A stretch of DNA of 64,000 bases from Inia geoffrensis (GCA_036417435.1 CM070902.1:179619945-179683944), one strand, 5' to 3'; shown: positions 47,071 to 59,514, counted from the first letter of the stretch. Program-made: numbers and translations. Notes: generated by a model not told the origin, from the sequence alone.

Positions 47071-48027
47071 GCTTGAGGGTTAGCCTCAAAGCTGGCACAC
47101 CAGCATTTCTGCCATGTGCACTTGGCCAAAGCAAGTCGTAAATTCAGGCCAGATCCTACGGGTGTAAAAGTAGATTCCACTGCATGATTGGAAAAGCAGA
47201 AAAATCACATTGCAAAGAATATGGATATGACAGGGAGTGGGGCTAGAGTGGGAAATGAGGTCTCTTTTCAGTCAGTATAGCCACCTGGGGACCTGAAGCC
47301 CAACGCGTAACGCACGCTCCTTCTGAAGGTGTGTCACCACGGCCAAGCTGGGTCTCGGGGTGATTCCCAGCCGGCGAGAGTAGAGACACGCTCTCAAATT
47401 CCTCCCCAGCCCCCGCGGTGCCCACACTCTCTCATCTTTGGCCTTTCTCCCTGACCTCCTTCATGCAAAGATGTTTCCCTCATACAAGGGCAAAATTAAC
47501 ACACCCCAAAATAGAAAGTCACAGGCACTGACCGAATCAGGCCGTATCAGAACGGACACCCGGCAATCAAATCAGACACTGACGGTGAACGGCGGGCCCT
47601 GCTTTACGTCTGCACATCAGCCCTGCATCTCTGCCGCGGGAAGCTGGTCAAACCGCCTGTCTCAGACCCAGGCTCCCCAGGCCTCTGTGAGGCATCATTT
47701 CTTTTGAGTCTCTTAGACATAGTCTAAATAGTCCATTGAGAATGTGAAATTCAGTACAATACTGTCTTTGTATATGTGTGTATTTTTCTTAAGAAAAGGT
47801 CTATAATTTCCACTGGATCCTTAAACAAGAGTCCATGAGTCAGAAAAGTTAAGAACCACTACTTATTTGCGTTAAGCCAATAAATAAATCATGATACTAA
47901 ATACTAGTGAGCAGAGTAAACTTCACTCTTCAAAACAGCACTTGAAAATTCCCTGACAGGTTAGATAGTTGATGCAGCTTAGGGGCATCTTCAGGACCAA
48001 GGGGAGCAGCCTCTAGGCACATACATA

Positions 48028-49291
48028 CATTCTTTTTTTTTTTTTTTTAATTGGGGTATAGTTGTTTTACAATGTTGTGTTAGTTTCTATGGTACAGCAA
48101 AGTGAAGTGTACTTCCCTGTGCTCTACGGCAGGTTCTCATTAGTTATCTATTCTATACCTATTAGTGTCAATCCCAGTCTCCCAATTCGTCCTACCAGCA
48201 GCCACCCATGGCTTTCCCCCCTTGGTGTCCATACATTTGTGCTCCACATCTGTCTCTATTTCTGCCTTGCAAACCAGTTCATCGGTACCATTTTTGTAGA
48301 TTCCACATATATGTGTTAATGTATGATATTTGTTTTTCTCTTTCTGATTTACTTCACTCTATATGACACTCTCTATGTCCTTCCACATCTCTACAAATGA
48401 CCCAATTTCATTCCGTTTTATGGCTGAGTAATATTCCGTTGGGTATATGTGCCACGTCTTCTTTATCCATTCATCTGTCGATGGACTTAGGTCGCTTTCA
48501 TGTCCTGGCTATTGTAAATAGTGTTGCAATGGACATTGGGGTACATGTGACTTTTTGAATTATGGTTTTCTCTGGGTATATGCCCCATAGTGGGATTGCT
48601 GGGTCATATGGTAATTCTATTTTTAGTTTGTTAAGGAGCCTCCATACTGTTCTCCATAGTGGCTGTACCAATTTACATTCCCACCAACAGTGCAAGAGGG
48701 TTCCCTTTTCTCCACATCCTCTCCAGCATTTGTTGTTTGTAGATTTTCTGATGATGCCCATTCTAACTGGTGTGAGGTGATACCTCATTGTCGTTTTGAT
48801 TTGCATTTCTCTAATGATTAGTGATGTTGAGCTGCTTTTCATGTGCCTCTTGGCCATCTGTATGTCTTCTTTGGAGAAATGCCTGTTTAGGTCTTCTGTT
48901 CATTTTTAGATTGGGTTGTTTGGTGTTTTTTTTTTTTTTTTTAATATTGAGCTGCATGAGCTGTTTAGATATTTTGGAGATTAATCCTTCGTCTGCTAAT
49001 TCACTTGCAAATATATTCTCCCATTCTGAGGGTTATCTTTTCGCCTTGTTTATAGTTTCCTTTGCTGTGCAAAAGCTTTGAAGTTTCATTAGGTCCCATT
49101 TGTTTATTTTGTTTTTATTTCCTTTACTCTAGGAGGTGGGTCACAAACGATCTTGCTGTGATTTATGTCAAAGAGTGTTCTGCCTATGTTTCCCTCTAAG
49201 GGTTTTATAGTGTTCGGTCTTGCATTTAGGTCTCTAATCCATTTTGAGTTTATTTTTGTGTATGGTGTTAGGGAGTGCTCTAATTTCATCT
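48028..49291 (-). mobile_element. 5'-truncated LINE-1, the longest sense-continuous copy here
   Basis: The T-run at 48031-48048 is the poly(A) of a minus-strand L1, followed by the 3' UTR and about 0.9 kb of ORF2. The frame at 48498-48857 is open across the cysteine-rich C terminus ('[19 protein letters not shown]'); a further piece at 49104-49289 keeps 'KIVCDPPPRVKEI'. The 3' UTR has an internal deletion: sequence normally separating the 'cagcaaagtga' and 'ttccctgtgctctac' motifs is missing near 48105. A T-run at about 48929-48944 breaks the ORF2. Confidence 0.93.
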
Positions 49292-51724
49292 TTTTTTCCT
49301 GTACATTTTACCTGTGAAGGACAAATTGTCTGCAGGCCAGTATTTACATCTCATTTTGAATCTATCAACAGCAGCTTGTCTTTTTACACTTCTGTCCTTG
49401 AAAACGTCCTTCAAGCCCTAGCTTCTTTTTCAAAGTCTGTCTCTTAATTTGTAGCTCAAATGCAGAAGCAGCACTGACCCTTGAGAAAACATTCAGAGCC
49501 ATCCCTTAATTTAGGGTATGAGTCAGAAACGAGCAAAGCCATCCTATAATTCTGCAGTGGACAATTCAGCTTTGGGTATCAGACTAGCAAGACAAATTCA
49601 TAAAAATAATGAGAAATAAAAATTCTTCTAAAATCTCTTGAAAAAGATAAGACTTGAAAACTCATAAATTTTTATTATGTTTATCGGCATCAATGGATTC
49701 AATTATAACACTGTACAGGAAACTTTTCGTGTGTATCCAAACATTTTCAATAATTAACTCATATTTTTTCATGTTGCCTAACGCTTGCTGGCACCAACAG
49801 TGCACTAATCTCCATAGAGGGCCAAAGAAATCAAGGGTAATGATCTCCTACTGTTAATCCACAGGGAGGTTTGCAGTTTTTACTGTAGGAAGTGAATTGC
49901 AGATTCACCATCACTGAACAAACAGCTTGAAACGATAGCTGAAAGAAAGAAGATGAAACTAGGGGGAAATGCATGGATGAATATATAGCCCTAAATTTAT
50001 GTCACAAAATCTTATAGATAAATACGGAGTGAGGAAAAGTAGTTTAAGAGTAGGGCTTATGACAAAGATTTAGAGACTTTTATTTTAGGTTTAAAATAAA
50101 TTATTGTAATAAAGAACCTTTCAAAAAAGCAAATGCTATTTCAGGCTTTATTAATAAACATATAGGCTGAGAGTAACTGACATTCTATCTGTGTTCTTTG
50201 CCCCACCTGCTAAAGGGGCTGTTCTCCAGATGGACACAGTAAAAATTGGGAAAATTTCCATACGGGGAATGATCAAAGGAAATAGGGATTACTCTAATCT
50301 ATATAAGTGGATATAACATAAAAATAGAGGACCATTGCACTCTAATATTTAAAAGATAGTCATCTAGATGAAGGATTAAAATTATTTTCCATGATTTTGG
50401 CAAGCAAAATGAAGACCTAAGGGTAGAAATTATAACTAGGCTCCTTTTGACTTAAAATATGGAAATATCTCTAATGTTAGTCATACAAGTGACCCAACTG
50501 CCCCCAAAATAATGTCTTAGATTTCTGGTGCTAAAGGAGGAGATATGGTTAGAAAAGATGCTTATGTCTGATAGGGATGTGCTTCTAAATGGCCTCTGTG
50601 TTCTAGACTGTGGAAAAGGCTGAGTCAGGTGTCTTTAGAAGAACAAACTAAAGGGAGAAGATGATACTAATTTACAAATGAAACTTATAAACAACAATCT
50701 AGGAATAGGTATAAGTTCTTAACCATAATACAAATACCCTACGACACATGTCTTAAGCGTATATTGAAAATTCTCTTTGATCCCATGTTTGTTCATTTGT
50801 ATTTTTAATGTACTTTCATGCTCTTTTTGAATATAAAAATCCTGAAACAGTGAAGTGGAGCTTCTGCTCATTGGTTTTTGCTTGGTAAGTTTCTGCAAGG
50901 TAGTGGTTAGTGTTCTTCAGACAACCATGATCTCTCTTTCAACACATCCAGTGACACCAAACCCTTTATAACTGAGCAATCCCATATCACTCTGGATTTT
51001 TATCTCTGATCAAAGATTTTATGATATCTACAAGCCAACCTTCTCAAACCTCCATCAGTCTAGGTCACCGGCTGACTTTTTAGGAATAGAGATTAAAAGT
51101 ATCATTTCCTCACCCCTGAAACGCTAATTGATATCAACATAATGCCATCAAAATGGCCTTTTGGGGGGAAGTTAAATGTACTTCTAAACTAAATCATGCA
51201 ATTCTGTATTACCTAAAAGCTTACTGTGGGTATGCACTTTGTGAGCTTTAAATAATGACAAACGTTTATTTTGAGCAGTGTCAGAATTGGAGTTATAGGT
51301 GCATTCATGAAAGAGGCATGATTATAGACATCATCAGTTAAAAATATATTGTAGGAACGCTATAAGACATCTCTACATAAGGATACAGGAGATTTTTAGA
51401 AAGAAGTAGTTTTCTGCAATTATCTTATTTCCCTAAGATTGAAGAATATAAATATATGCCTACCCATAATTGAGACTTCCAGAATGTAGTTATTTCCCCA
51501 GGGCTATATCTCCCTTGCATCATTTCTACCATGTATTCTTAAATAGTTATAAATCTTACCCTTCTTTCCTCACCTTCTTGTCTCTATTTTTCTCTCTTCT
51601 TGTCCTTTCATCACCATTTCCCTCAAGAGCTATCAAGGACGATTTCTTTGGCTTCTCTTTTGTCCATCTCTGTAGTAACGTAAGAGAATTAGACCCACTT
51701 ATCTCTAGAAAATGAGTGACATTT
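49292..51724. other. Unassigned AT-rich sequence
   Basis: About 2.4 kb in which I recognise no repeat or gene. Confidence 0.4.
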
Positions 51725-52490
51725 TATAGGGTTCGGAGCAGGCCACCCCAAAATATGACACTTTAGCATATTGGTTATTTTGAATTAAAGTTACTGAAGA
51801 AACAGCCAGTGAAATAAGGATACTCTGACCCTCCTCTATCTTCCTGAGAGAAGGAAAAACTCCCATGTGAAAGGTACTCTCCCCACACCAGGAAATAGAG
51901 AAACATCATTATTCCCAGAGATCTGGAGTGCAGGGCCAGGAAGGCTACGTAAACAAACTCTGCATAGCCCTTTCACTAATTAGTACCCAAGCCTAAATTT
52001 CTTTGTCTTGTCAGTTCTTCACAAGTTTATTACTTCTTTGTCTAAAAGGTACATGCTGTTCACAAAGGGATTGGTTCCAGGAGCCCCCTGCAGATACCAA
52101 AATCCATGGATGCTCAAGTCCCTTATATAAAATGGGACAGCCTTCCACATCTGCAGGTTTCTTATGCATGGATTCAACAAACCCTGGCTCGAAATTTTGA
52201 TCTATGGTTTGTTGAATCCATGGATGCGAAACCTGTGAATAAGGAGGGCCAAGAGTATGCTTATTGAAAAAAATCAGTGTGGAGGTGGACCTATACATAA
52301 AACTTGTGTTGCTCCGGATCAACTGTATAAAAGCTGCCCGTCCTGGTCATTTCTCTGAGTCTCATATTTCTATAAACAACTGTAAGTACAAAATTAAAAT
52401 TTGATTTTCCTCTGTAACCTGTGTCGTGTCAGTTTAATTATTCGGCCACAGCTAGGAGCACCTAGGAAAGAAAGAGCTTCCTCCCCAACA
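51725..52490 (+). mobile_element. LTR-like element, left copy (endogenous retrovirus)
   Basis: It begins near 'gttcggagcaggccacccca' and ends near 'ttcctccccaaca'. It contains a likely promoter/leader part ('tataaaagctgcccg', then 'tcatatttctataaacaact') and a polyadenylation-region-like part. A related direct copy lies at 56840-57263. The first half shares 'ggatactct gaccctcc' and 'ggaaggctacgtaaaca' with that copy. Excluding the inserted DNA transposon at 52052-52325, it is about 490 bases long. The family name is not certain. Confidence 0.75.
52052..52325. mobile_element. Tigger/MER2-like non-autonomous DNA transposon
   Basis: A 274-base insertion flanked by TA dinucleotides (52050-52051 and 52326-52327), as is typical of Tc1/mariner-pogo elements. 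Inside are the phrases 'gattggttccaggagccccc', 'ataccaaaatccatggatgc' and 'gttgaatccatggatgcgaa', known from MER2/Tigger-type elements. A perfect 17-base inverted repeat ('catggattcaacaaacc' at 52167-52183, complement at 52206-52222) lies in the middle. There is no transposase. Confidence 0.8.
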
Positions 52491-52700
52491 GCTGGCACAG
52501 GGAACAGGATAAACTTCACTGGCGGAAGGCTCTTTGCCCTGCGGCTGCTGCAGCTGAGAAATCCGCGGACGTATGACAGCACCGGCTGAAGGCAAAAGGC
52601 TTCTTACCAGTCAGCCTCCTAAATCTCTGCCTCAGGGCCTGATGGAAATGAGAGGAGTTAGAACCCTGTTTTTTCCTTTTGCTAAATTGAGGTTAGCATG
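52491..52700 (+). other. Start of presumed retroviral internal region
   Basis: Sequence following the left LTR. A tRNA-primer-binding-like stretch would be expected directly after 52490, but I cannot identify one with confidence. There is no retroviral reading frame. Confidence 0.4.
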
Positions 52701-53017
52701 GGGCTTCCCTGGTGGCGCAGGGGTTAAGAATCCGCCTGCCAATGCAGGGGACACGGGTTCGAGCCCTGATCCGGGAAGATCCCACACGCCACGGAGCAAC
52801 TAAGCCAGCGAGCCACAACTACTGAGCCCGTGTGTCACAACTACTGAAGCCCACGCGCCAAGAGCCCGTGCTCCACAACAAGAGAAACCACTGCAATGAG
52901 AAGCCTGCACACCACAACAAAGAGGAGCCCCCGCTCGCTGCAACTAGAGAAAGCCCGCACGCAGCAACGAAGACCCAATGCAATAATAAAATAAATAAAT
53001 AAATTTATAAAAAAAAC
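52701..53017 (+). mobile_element. CHR-type tRNA-derived SINE, long form
   Basis: From 'gggcttccctggtggcgcag' to a tail of (AAAT) units and an A-run. It carries the repeated 'cacaactactga' block. It lies inside the presumed retroviral internal region. No clear target-site duplication. Confidence 0.94.
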
Positions 53018-55896
53018 TTTTATTAAGAAAAGTAAATTTAGATCAGCAGGAGAAATTGTTTGTGGAACTAGATTCTTTGGCATAGGAACTCTGGTAAAAA
53101 AATTGGTTTGAGTACTATTGTTTTCTATTGATCGCCTTCCTCCCAGAGATGGTCACTGTGTTTCTCTGTCTCTGTCTGTTGTGTCATTTGTCATAAGGAG
53201 GAAAACCATAGGATATGATTTTCCTTTTGCCTTGTTCTTTGTCTTGAGAGTTTGGCTTTGTGTCCGTGAGAACATTCTCTCCGGTCACCTCAGGTCAGAA
53301 GATGAACATACTGGTGGCACCCAGTCAAATAGACTGGAGTTCTGAGACACAGTCCCAAGCAGCACTCTGTTTGGCCATGCCAGCTCTTGGAGGGAATTTG
53401 TCTTAAAGTGTCTCAGTCCATAAGAGACTGCCCTGCAAGGCTAGAAAATCCCCATTCCAATAGCACCTGTCCAGGTCAGATATTAGCTGGTCTGTAGCCG
53501 GTGACTTTTCAAGTTCCCATGAGAGGCTGCAGACACTCTTTTCTCTACACCATCCTTACCACCTGTATGACCAAGGCCTCTGATTTCGTACGCTATCTTT
53601 GGGAGTGAAATTCATGGATCTTGTGAGGGTTACATCTCGCAGTCTCTTGTGGACCCCTCTTGAGCCCTTGTTTTAGCCATAAAAAGGCGTATTAGTTTGA
53701 GTCACTATTGAGATTAATAGATCCTACTTGTCAATGGCCAGATGACAGATCCTTTGAATGAATATTTAAAAGAAAGAAAAAAAAACATTTTTAGAGAGCT
53801 CTGATCCTCAAAAAATTGTCTTATTGGTACATAAGGAGAGTCCAAATTGAAAAGAGGACACAAAGAAATGTAATGGCTAGCCTTAGGAACTCTCTTAACA
53901 AGATGAAACAACAGAAATTAAACTTAGAACAAAATTCAAGTCCCCATCCAACATAAATTCCTCTTCTCGAAATCAGAACACATCTCATCGGCAAAACCAC
54001 TTAACTTTCAAAACCCCTCCATTTTCCCCAGAAAATTCAGTAAACACCCAGCTGCTTGTTTTAACTTTCCTTTCCTACAAGATTTACAGAGAGCACTCAG
54101 CTTAATCTTTAAACCTAGGATATACAGGTCACTCATGTAAATACTAGAAGTCAGGAAATAAATTTAACACAGGCAGTCAGAACAGGCAGTAAGTCTCAAA
54201 CATAAGATTTGTTTTTCTGGGCTCTATAATCAGGCCCTGGCAGCTTTAGACCTTCCTATGTAATGTCCCTTGTGGATATGCCTTAGACCCTAACCACAAA
54301 GAATTTATGTCCCCTGGACAGCAACAGCTCCTGTCGATTATAAAAGCCCTTTTACCTTCACTTCAGAAGACTCTGCCAAATTTAGAGCCGTCAAGAAAAA
54401 AAAAAAAACCCCACAAAATTTCATTCTTTTTCTGTCCCTTGCAGTTGTAAGTTTTACCAGGTTTTTAAAATATAAACACCCCGGCTCACAATTGCCGGAG
54501 ACTGAGCCTGGCTAATTCAATCAGCAAAGTCTGAGGGGAAAAAAGAAAAGAAAAGAAAAAGAAGAAAACTAGCCTTTTTAAAATACAAACTGCTGGAAAA
54601 CCTCTTTTCCCAAAATCTAGTTCACAGCCTCATTAAGATTACATGTCAAAGACCAATACAATTCTTAAACGTATTCTTCACAAATAGTAAAAAGCTGTAC
54701 CCATCTGAATGGATACACTTAGCTTATTCCAACTGTTATTTATAAACTTGTGAGTTTTATATTGTTATACTTGACTCATGGCTAAAATTTTTAAATGAAA
54801 GCTATAAGATCTTTGTGTTTGTATGTACGTTTACCTATGGACATTACAGTTATGGTATTTCTCTCCCTCTGGATGGTATTGTCAATATTAATTCGTAAAA
54901 GAACTCTAATTGACTTAAAAATAAGCACTTATGAATTAAGCATTTCTAAATTTCAGAGATATAATAGAAATGAACCCAAACGCTTTTGAAGTTCGCATTA
55001 TGTAGTATAATTTTCAGTAAGTAAACAGAAGCTTCAGTTTGTTGGTTTAGTTAATACGGGCACACCTTTGGAGTAATCGACTCCATCCTACCTAGATTTA
55101 CGAAAAGTCCAGTAAGCTCATGTTATCTCTTACAAAATTTGCCAGCAAGAAAAATAATATAAGATGATGGCTAAGTGCTTTAATATCTTGTAAAATGTTC
55201 ATAAGCATAATTGTTAAAAACAAATGAATTCAATAGATGCAAGTAAGATGAGAGTTTTAAGGTAAATTTTTAGTGATGATTTTTTTAATGATATATCTAC
55301 TTAAATAGTTTCCCAGATCTCTTTGGTCACTTCCACACTTAGAATTTTGCAAGTTAAATTAAATGATGGGGGTCATTGATGGTCCAGATTATTTCCAGAT
55401 AAGACAACTTACTGAAACCTTAGTTGCTAAATACATCTAAGTTTACCAACTTTTGACCTCTTATTATAGAGACTAAAGATATTTGCGTCTCTTAGTAAAA
55501 CTAATTTATGCCACATTGAGAAATTGTACTATAAGGAAGCATATGTCTCCAAAAATTACGAAATGTGCTCATAAATTTGCCAATATAAAGAGTGCTGGTA
55601 TAGAAAAAATTGACAGTTCACAATTGCGTCCTACTTAGATATCACTAGAAATTAAAGTTTTTAAGATCAAAGAATTCTAATGAATACATGTAATTATAAT
55701 TATTAGAACAAATAAAGGAAACAACTATGTATACCAAAAAAAGTAGAATATATTTTTTGGTAAGAAAAGGTATGAAGAATGGAGATACATTTTTTTTGAG
55801 GAAAGAGAAAATAAGTTTGTCCTAAAGTAAAGCTTATTCTTTCTGAATAGGCAAAAAACAAGGGACAAACCAAAATGGACATAAAAATTTATAGAA
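53018..55896 (+). other. Presumed non-coding internal region of an endogenous retrovirus
   Basis: Nearly 2.9 kb between the two LTR-like copies. No gag, protease, polymerase or envelope reading frame is visible; the longest frames are below 80 codons. An A-run followed by CCCC lies at about 54398-54412 and a purine tract at 54534-54570. The assignment rests on position between the LTRs; it could also be unrelated host sequence. Confidence 0.4.
54534..54570. repeat. Purine-rich (GAAAA)n-like tract
   Basis: A run of 'gaaaa' units, 'aaaagaaaagaaaagaaaaa', on the plus strand. Confidence 0.9.
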
Positions 55897-56259
55897 GGGG
55901 CTTCCCTGGTGATGCAGTGGTTGAGAATCCATCTGCCAATGCAGGGGACATGGGTTCGAGCCCTGGTCTGGGAAGATCCCACATGCTGCAGAGCAACTAA
56001 GCCCGTGAGCTACAACTACTGAGCCCGTGCGCCACAACCACTGAGCCTGAGCTCTAGAGCCCACGAGCCACAACTACTGAGCCCGTGCGCCACAGCTACC
56101 GAAGCCTGCACGCCTAGAGCCCGTGCTCCACAACAAGCGAAGCCACCACAATGCGAAGCCCACGCACCGCAGTGAAGAGTAGCCCCCGCTCGCCACAACT
56201 AGAGAAAGCACACGCTCAGCAACAAAGACCCAACACAGCCATAAGTAAAAAAAAAAAAA
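55897..56259 (+). mobile_element. CHR-type tRNA-derived SINE, long form
   Basis: Full element from 'gggcttccctggtgatgcag' to an A-run at 56246-56259, with five 'cacaac/cacagc' units in the body. The flanks 'aatttatagaag' (left) and 'aattatagaagg' (right) are a near-perfect target-site duplication. Confidence 0.96.
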
Positions 56260-56272
56260 AAATTATAGAAGG

Positions 56273-56826
56273 TTTGTCAAAAAGAAATCTTGGGAAAGTA
56301 GTTTTATATGTGATCAAGCTGGATAAGAGTGAATAAATTTATTATAAGGGTTTTTGAAATAAGCTTTAACGTCAATAGTGTACTCATATAAAACTGCATC
56401 TTAATTTTCTTTCACCTGCTAAAAAAAACAAATTTTACTTGGACTGCTCTTATCACTCAGTTGCCTCAACTTGCCATCTAAGCAGTTGATAAAGTTATGC
56501 CAAGCACACATTAAAGGTTGAAAACATATTCCCTGGTCCCTTAAGATTATCTTTGCTGTAATTTTTGCTCTTGGGGCTCACAAACATGGCAGTGAGATTG
56601 AGTTATTGGTATAATACTGCCTTGAAATGTGCCATGTTATGAAGTAATTTATTAGGTTGGTTGCCTAAGAGTTAACCTGCCAGAAATAAATGTTATGAAT
56701 CACAACTGTTTAACTGAAGTAACTTATTCTCAGGACTGAGAGGCCGGTTCAATGAGATATGGAACAATTTACTAACTCAGCTACTAACCTAATTCTTGTT
56801 TCACAGCCACCAGCTCAACTTTTAAG
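56273..56826 (+). other. Presumed end of the retroviral internal region
   Basis: No reading frame or polypurine tract that I can identify directly before the right LTR. Assigned by position only. Confidence 0.35.
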
Positions 56827-56828
56827 TA

Positions 56829-56851
56829 TAGGGTTAGACTTAGGGTTAGGG
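56829..56851. repeat. Short telomere-like TTAGGG repeats
   Basis: 'tagggttagacttagggtta' continues with 'ggg', giving about three TTAGGG-type units with one interruption, at the very start of the right LTR-like copy. Confidence 0.8.
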
Positions 56852-57263
56852 AAACAGCAAGGAGGATACTCGGACCCTCCTCTCTGTCCCCCTGGAAGCA
56901 GGAAATACATCTGCTAAGTGAAAGATACTCTCCTTGCACCAGGAGGTAGAGAAACAGCCTTATTGCTGGATATCAGGAGGAATTGAGGGCAGGAAGGCTA
57001 TGTAAACACCTCTGTGTAGCTTCCTCACCAAATAGACCAAAGCCCAAGCCTCTGTCTCCTCAGTTCTTCACAGATTTATTGTTCTTTTATCTAAAAGGTT
57101 ATAAACACCGCCTGCTTTGGTCATCTCTTTGAGGCTCATATTTCCGTAAACTCTTGTATGTATGAAATTAAAATTCAAATTCCTCCTGTTAATCTGGGTC
57201 ATGTCAATTTAATTATCAGCCAGAAGGGCCTAGAAGAGTAGAGGAAATTTTTTTTCTCCCCAA
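56840..57263 (+). mobile_element. LTR-like element, right copy
   Basis: It aligns in direct orientation with 51795-52490 once the DNA transposon is set aside: 'ggatactcggaccctcc', 'ggcaggaaggctatgtaaac', 'cagttcttcacagatttatt', 'gtcaatttaattatcagcca'. By eye roughly a quarter of positions differ, which is a large difference for two LTRs of one provirus. Its left end lacks the 'gttcggagcaggccacc' start of the other copy. Confidence 0.75.
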
Positions 57264-59514
57264 CCCATTCAAAGGTCCTGGAGAAGATGAAGAAATATAC
57301 ATATTTGATCCTTTGTATAATTCAAAGTGATTATATTTTTAAACTGTAAGCTAAATGTTTCAATAATTCACACACATTTTATAACTAAAAGTGGAAGGAA
57401 AATTAGGGAATACGGTTTATGCAAAAAAAGTTTGGCTTTCACCAGGCTAGAAAGCATTGTTTGTAGTATCATCAGTGGAAAGAAAAGCCTGGTGGAAGTT
57501 CCCAGCTCTTAGCATCCTCTGGCCGCACATGGCCACTACATGGATTATCACAATGCCAGATAGGAACGCCAGGTTACCTGCTCAGTGCCACCCTAAGGAT
57601 CACACCCTCCTCCCTGTCAATATAAAACAGTGTTAAAACAGCCATTAAACGAGTATCAAAACAAGCTCTGAGGACAGAACTTTCTGAAATGAAGTCTGTG
57701 ATAAAGGAGAGAAATTGCTCTCAGAAAAGTTGCCATCCAAAACACTAAATTCTCCTGGGAATGAGTTAGAGAAACCTTCCCTTACTTGGAAAAAAAAAAA
57801 AAAAAAAAGGTAACTAACAAATTAGATTGTCAAGGCAAGTGACACTTACGCATACTTATAGGTTGCACAAAAGCTAGGCTGAGAATAAAAGCTTATAATT
57901 TTGGGACCAGCTCCCCACATGAGAGACTAAACACAGACAATTACAAATGATAAAAATATATACACAGAATCCATTTCTTTGTTTAAAGATACGTGTACCC
58001 AAAGCAATGGGAAAGCTAGCAAGAGAAATAGTCTGTCCAGAAAGGCTTCCAGAAGAATGTAAGCAGTGTAAAAAGAGGGCTTCAAATTTAGAACCTGATG
58101 GCATCTTAAATTATTCAGCCCACACTTCTAGTTTTCAGATATGGAACTAAAGAAATCATGAGAATGAAACAAAGACACAAAATTCAAAATTTCGCACCGA
58201 AACTTGGATCTCTTGAGGACTCATTCAGAGTTCTTTCCACAACAACAAACATTCCATTCTGTAAACACTTATTAAGGGACTCAAACATGGGTGGCAGCTG
58301 GTGACAGGAGCACCTAAAGATGAATCTTCACCCAAAAGATGTATACTATAGGAAGAGGATGCCATAGGAAGAGCCTTTCGAACACAGTATAAAGTGGCGT
58401 GTGCCAGAAAGGAAGAATAACGTAAGTTCTACCACCTTAAACACAGCCTTTGAGAACTGGCAAATACTCAGCCAGTTTCTAAACATGGTCTACGACCTGA
58501 TACGTTTGTTGTTGTTGATGAGGATGAAGTTTTAAAATATAAAAAGTCAGTGTTCTTTGGTTCTGGCTACTTTTGACTACAAATTATTCAGCCGTATTTT
58601 TTCCTTTATCTTTCATAAATTATTTATTTCCCCTTTACCTTGCCTATCACCCTATAATACATTAATACAACCTGGGCTTGCGATTGGCATCTGCAGTGAG
58701 GAGTGGGGCAGTCTTGAGGGACCGGAGCCAGCGGGTGGCTCGGTGGCGCAGGAAAACCCGCCCCACTGGGTGCAGAAGTTCAGATACTACTACCTAAATC
58801 CAAGCACAGGGCAGTGCATTGTTTCCAACTGAAAATTAGTTGTCAATAATACGATACACTCTAGATTTACTTAGTGGACTACAAACATTAAATGAGACTT
58901 GAAAGGAGAATATATTCAACTACATACTCCCTTTGAAATGAATCTGCCTAGTTTACATTTTGCATATAAGCTTTACTGCAGTTTGGCTTTTACATTGTTC
59001 CTAAAATTCTCTCCTGAAAAGTAAGCTGGAAAGGAGGCTAGAAGTTAACTTGTTAGCAACAACGAAGGAGGCTAAATGTGTACCAAGAAGTTTAGGGATT
59101 ATTTGGAAAATGTCATTGATGTTAAATTTTTCGTTTGTTATCTTAAAGAAATAATGGAGAGGGGAAAGCTCTATAGTTTCATTAAAATGTAAATTTCTAT
59201 CACAATAAATCCCAGAAGTAATTTTATGGAAATTTCACAAACTATAAGAGAAAAGCATTTCTTCATTTCTTTCTCTTCTGGTTATCAACATGTTCCTTAC
59301 TTTTTTTCTTCCCAGTCATCACAAATTATCCCCATCAGTTTTCATAAAATCTCAGGCGTCTAGAAAATTCTGGGAGCTGTTTATTTTAAAGGATTTTCTT
59401 AAAATATGTTCCTTTCACATGTGAGTATGATAGATAAAAATGATCTTTGTTTAAATTAGCCGAAGACAACTTACTATGTGCTCTATTATATACTAAAATC
59501 CAGCTAAACCGATA
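57264..59514. other. Unassigned sequence
   Basis: An A-run lies at 57789-57808. A frame at 58557-58832 has a GC-richer 3' half but no known resemblance and no splice context. Nothing else recognised over 2.2 kb. Confidence 0.4.

Larger units (their letters stand above)
45425..48027. other. Unassigned sequence with short simple repeats
   Basis: A (GT)n run lies at 45779-45799 and a purine-rich stretch at 47023-47070. Overlapping frames at 46922-47180 read across the purine tract and are not credible genes. No other feature recognised. Confidence 0.4.

Noticed and set aside
53018..56826. Search for retroviral gag, pol or env remnants between the LTR-like copies
   Set aside because: No frame longer than about 85 codons outside the SINEs and no recognisable retroviral motif, so no viral gene is annotated.
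58557..58832. Frame with a GC-richer end, considered as a possible exon
   Set aside because: No recognisable domain, no convincing splice sites, and the start is in AT-rich sequence.
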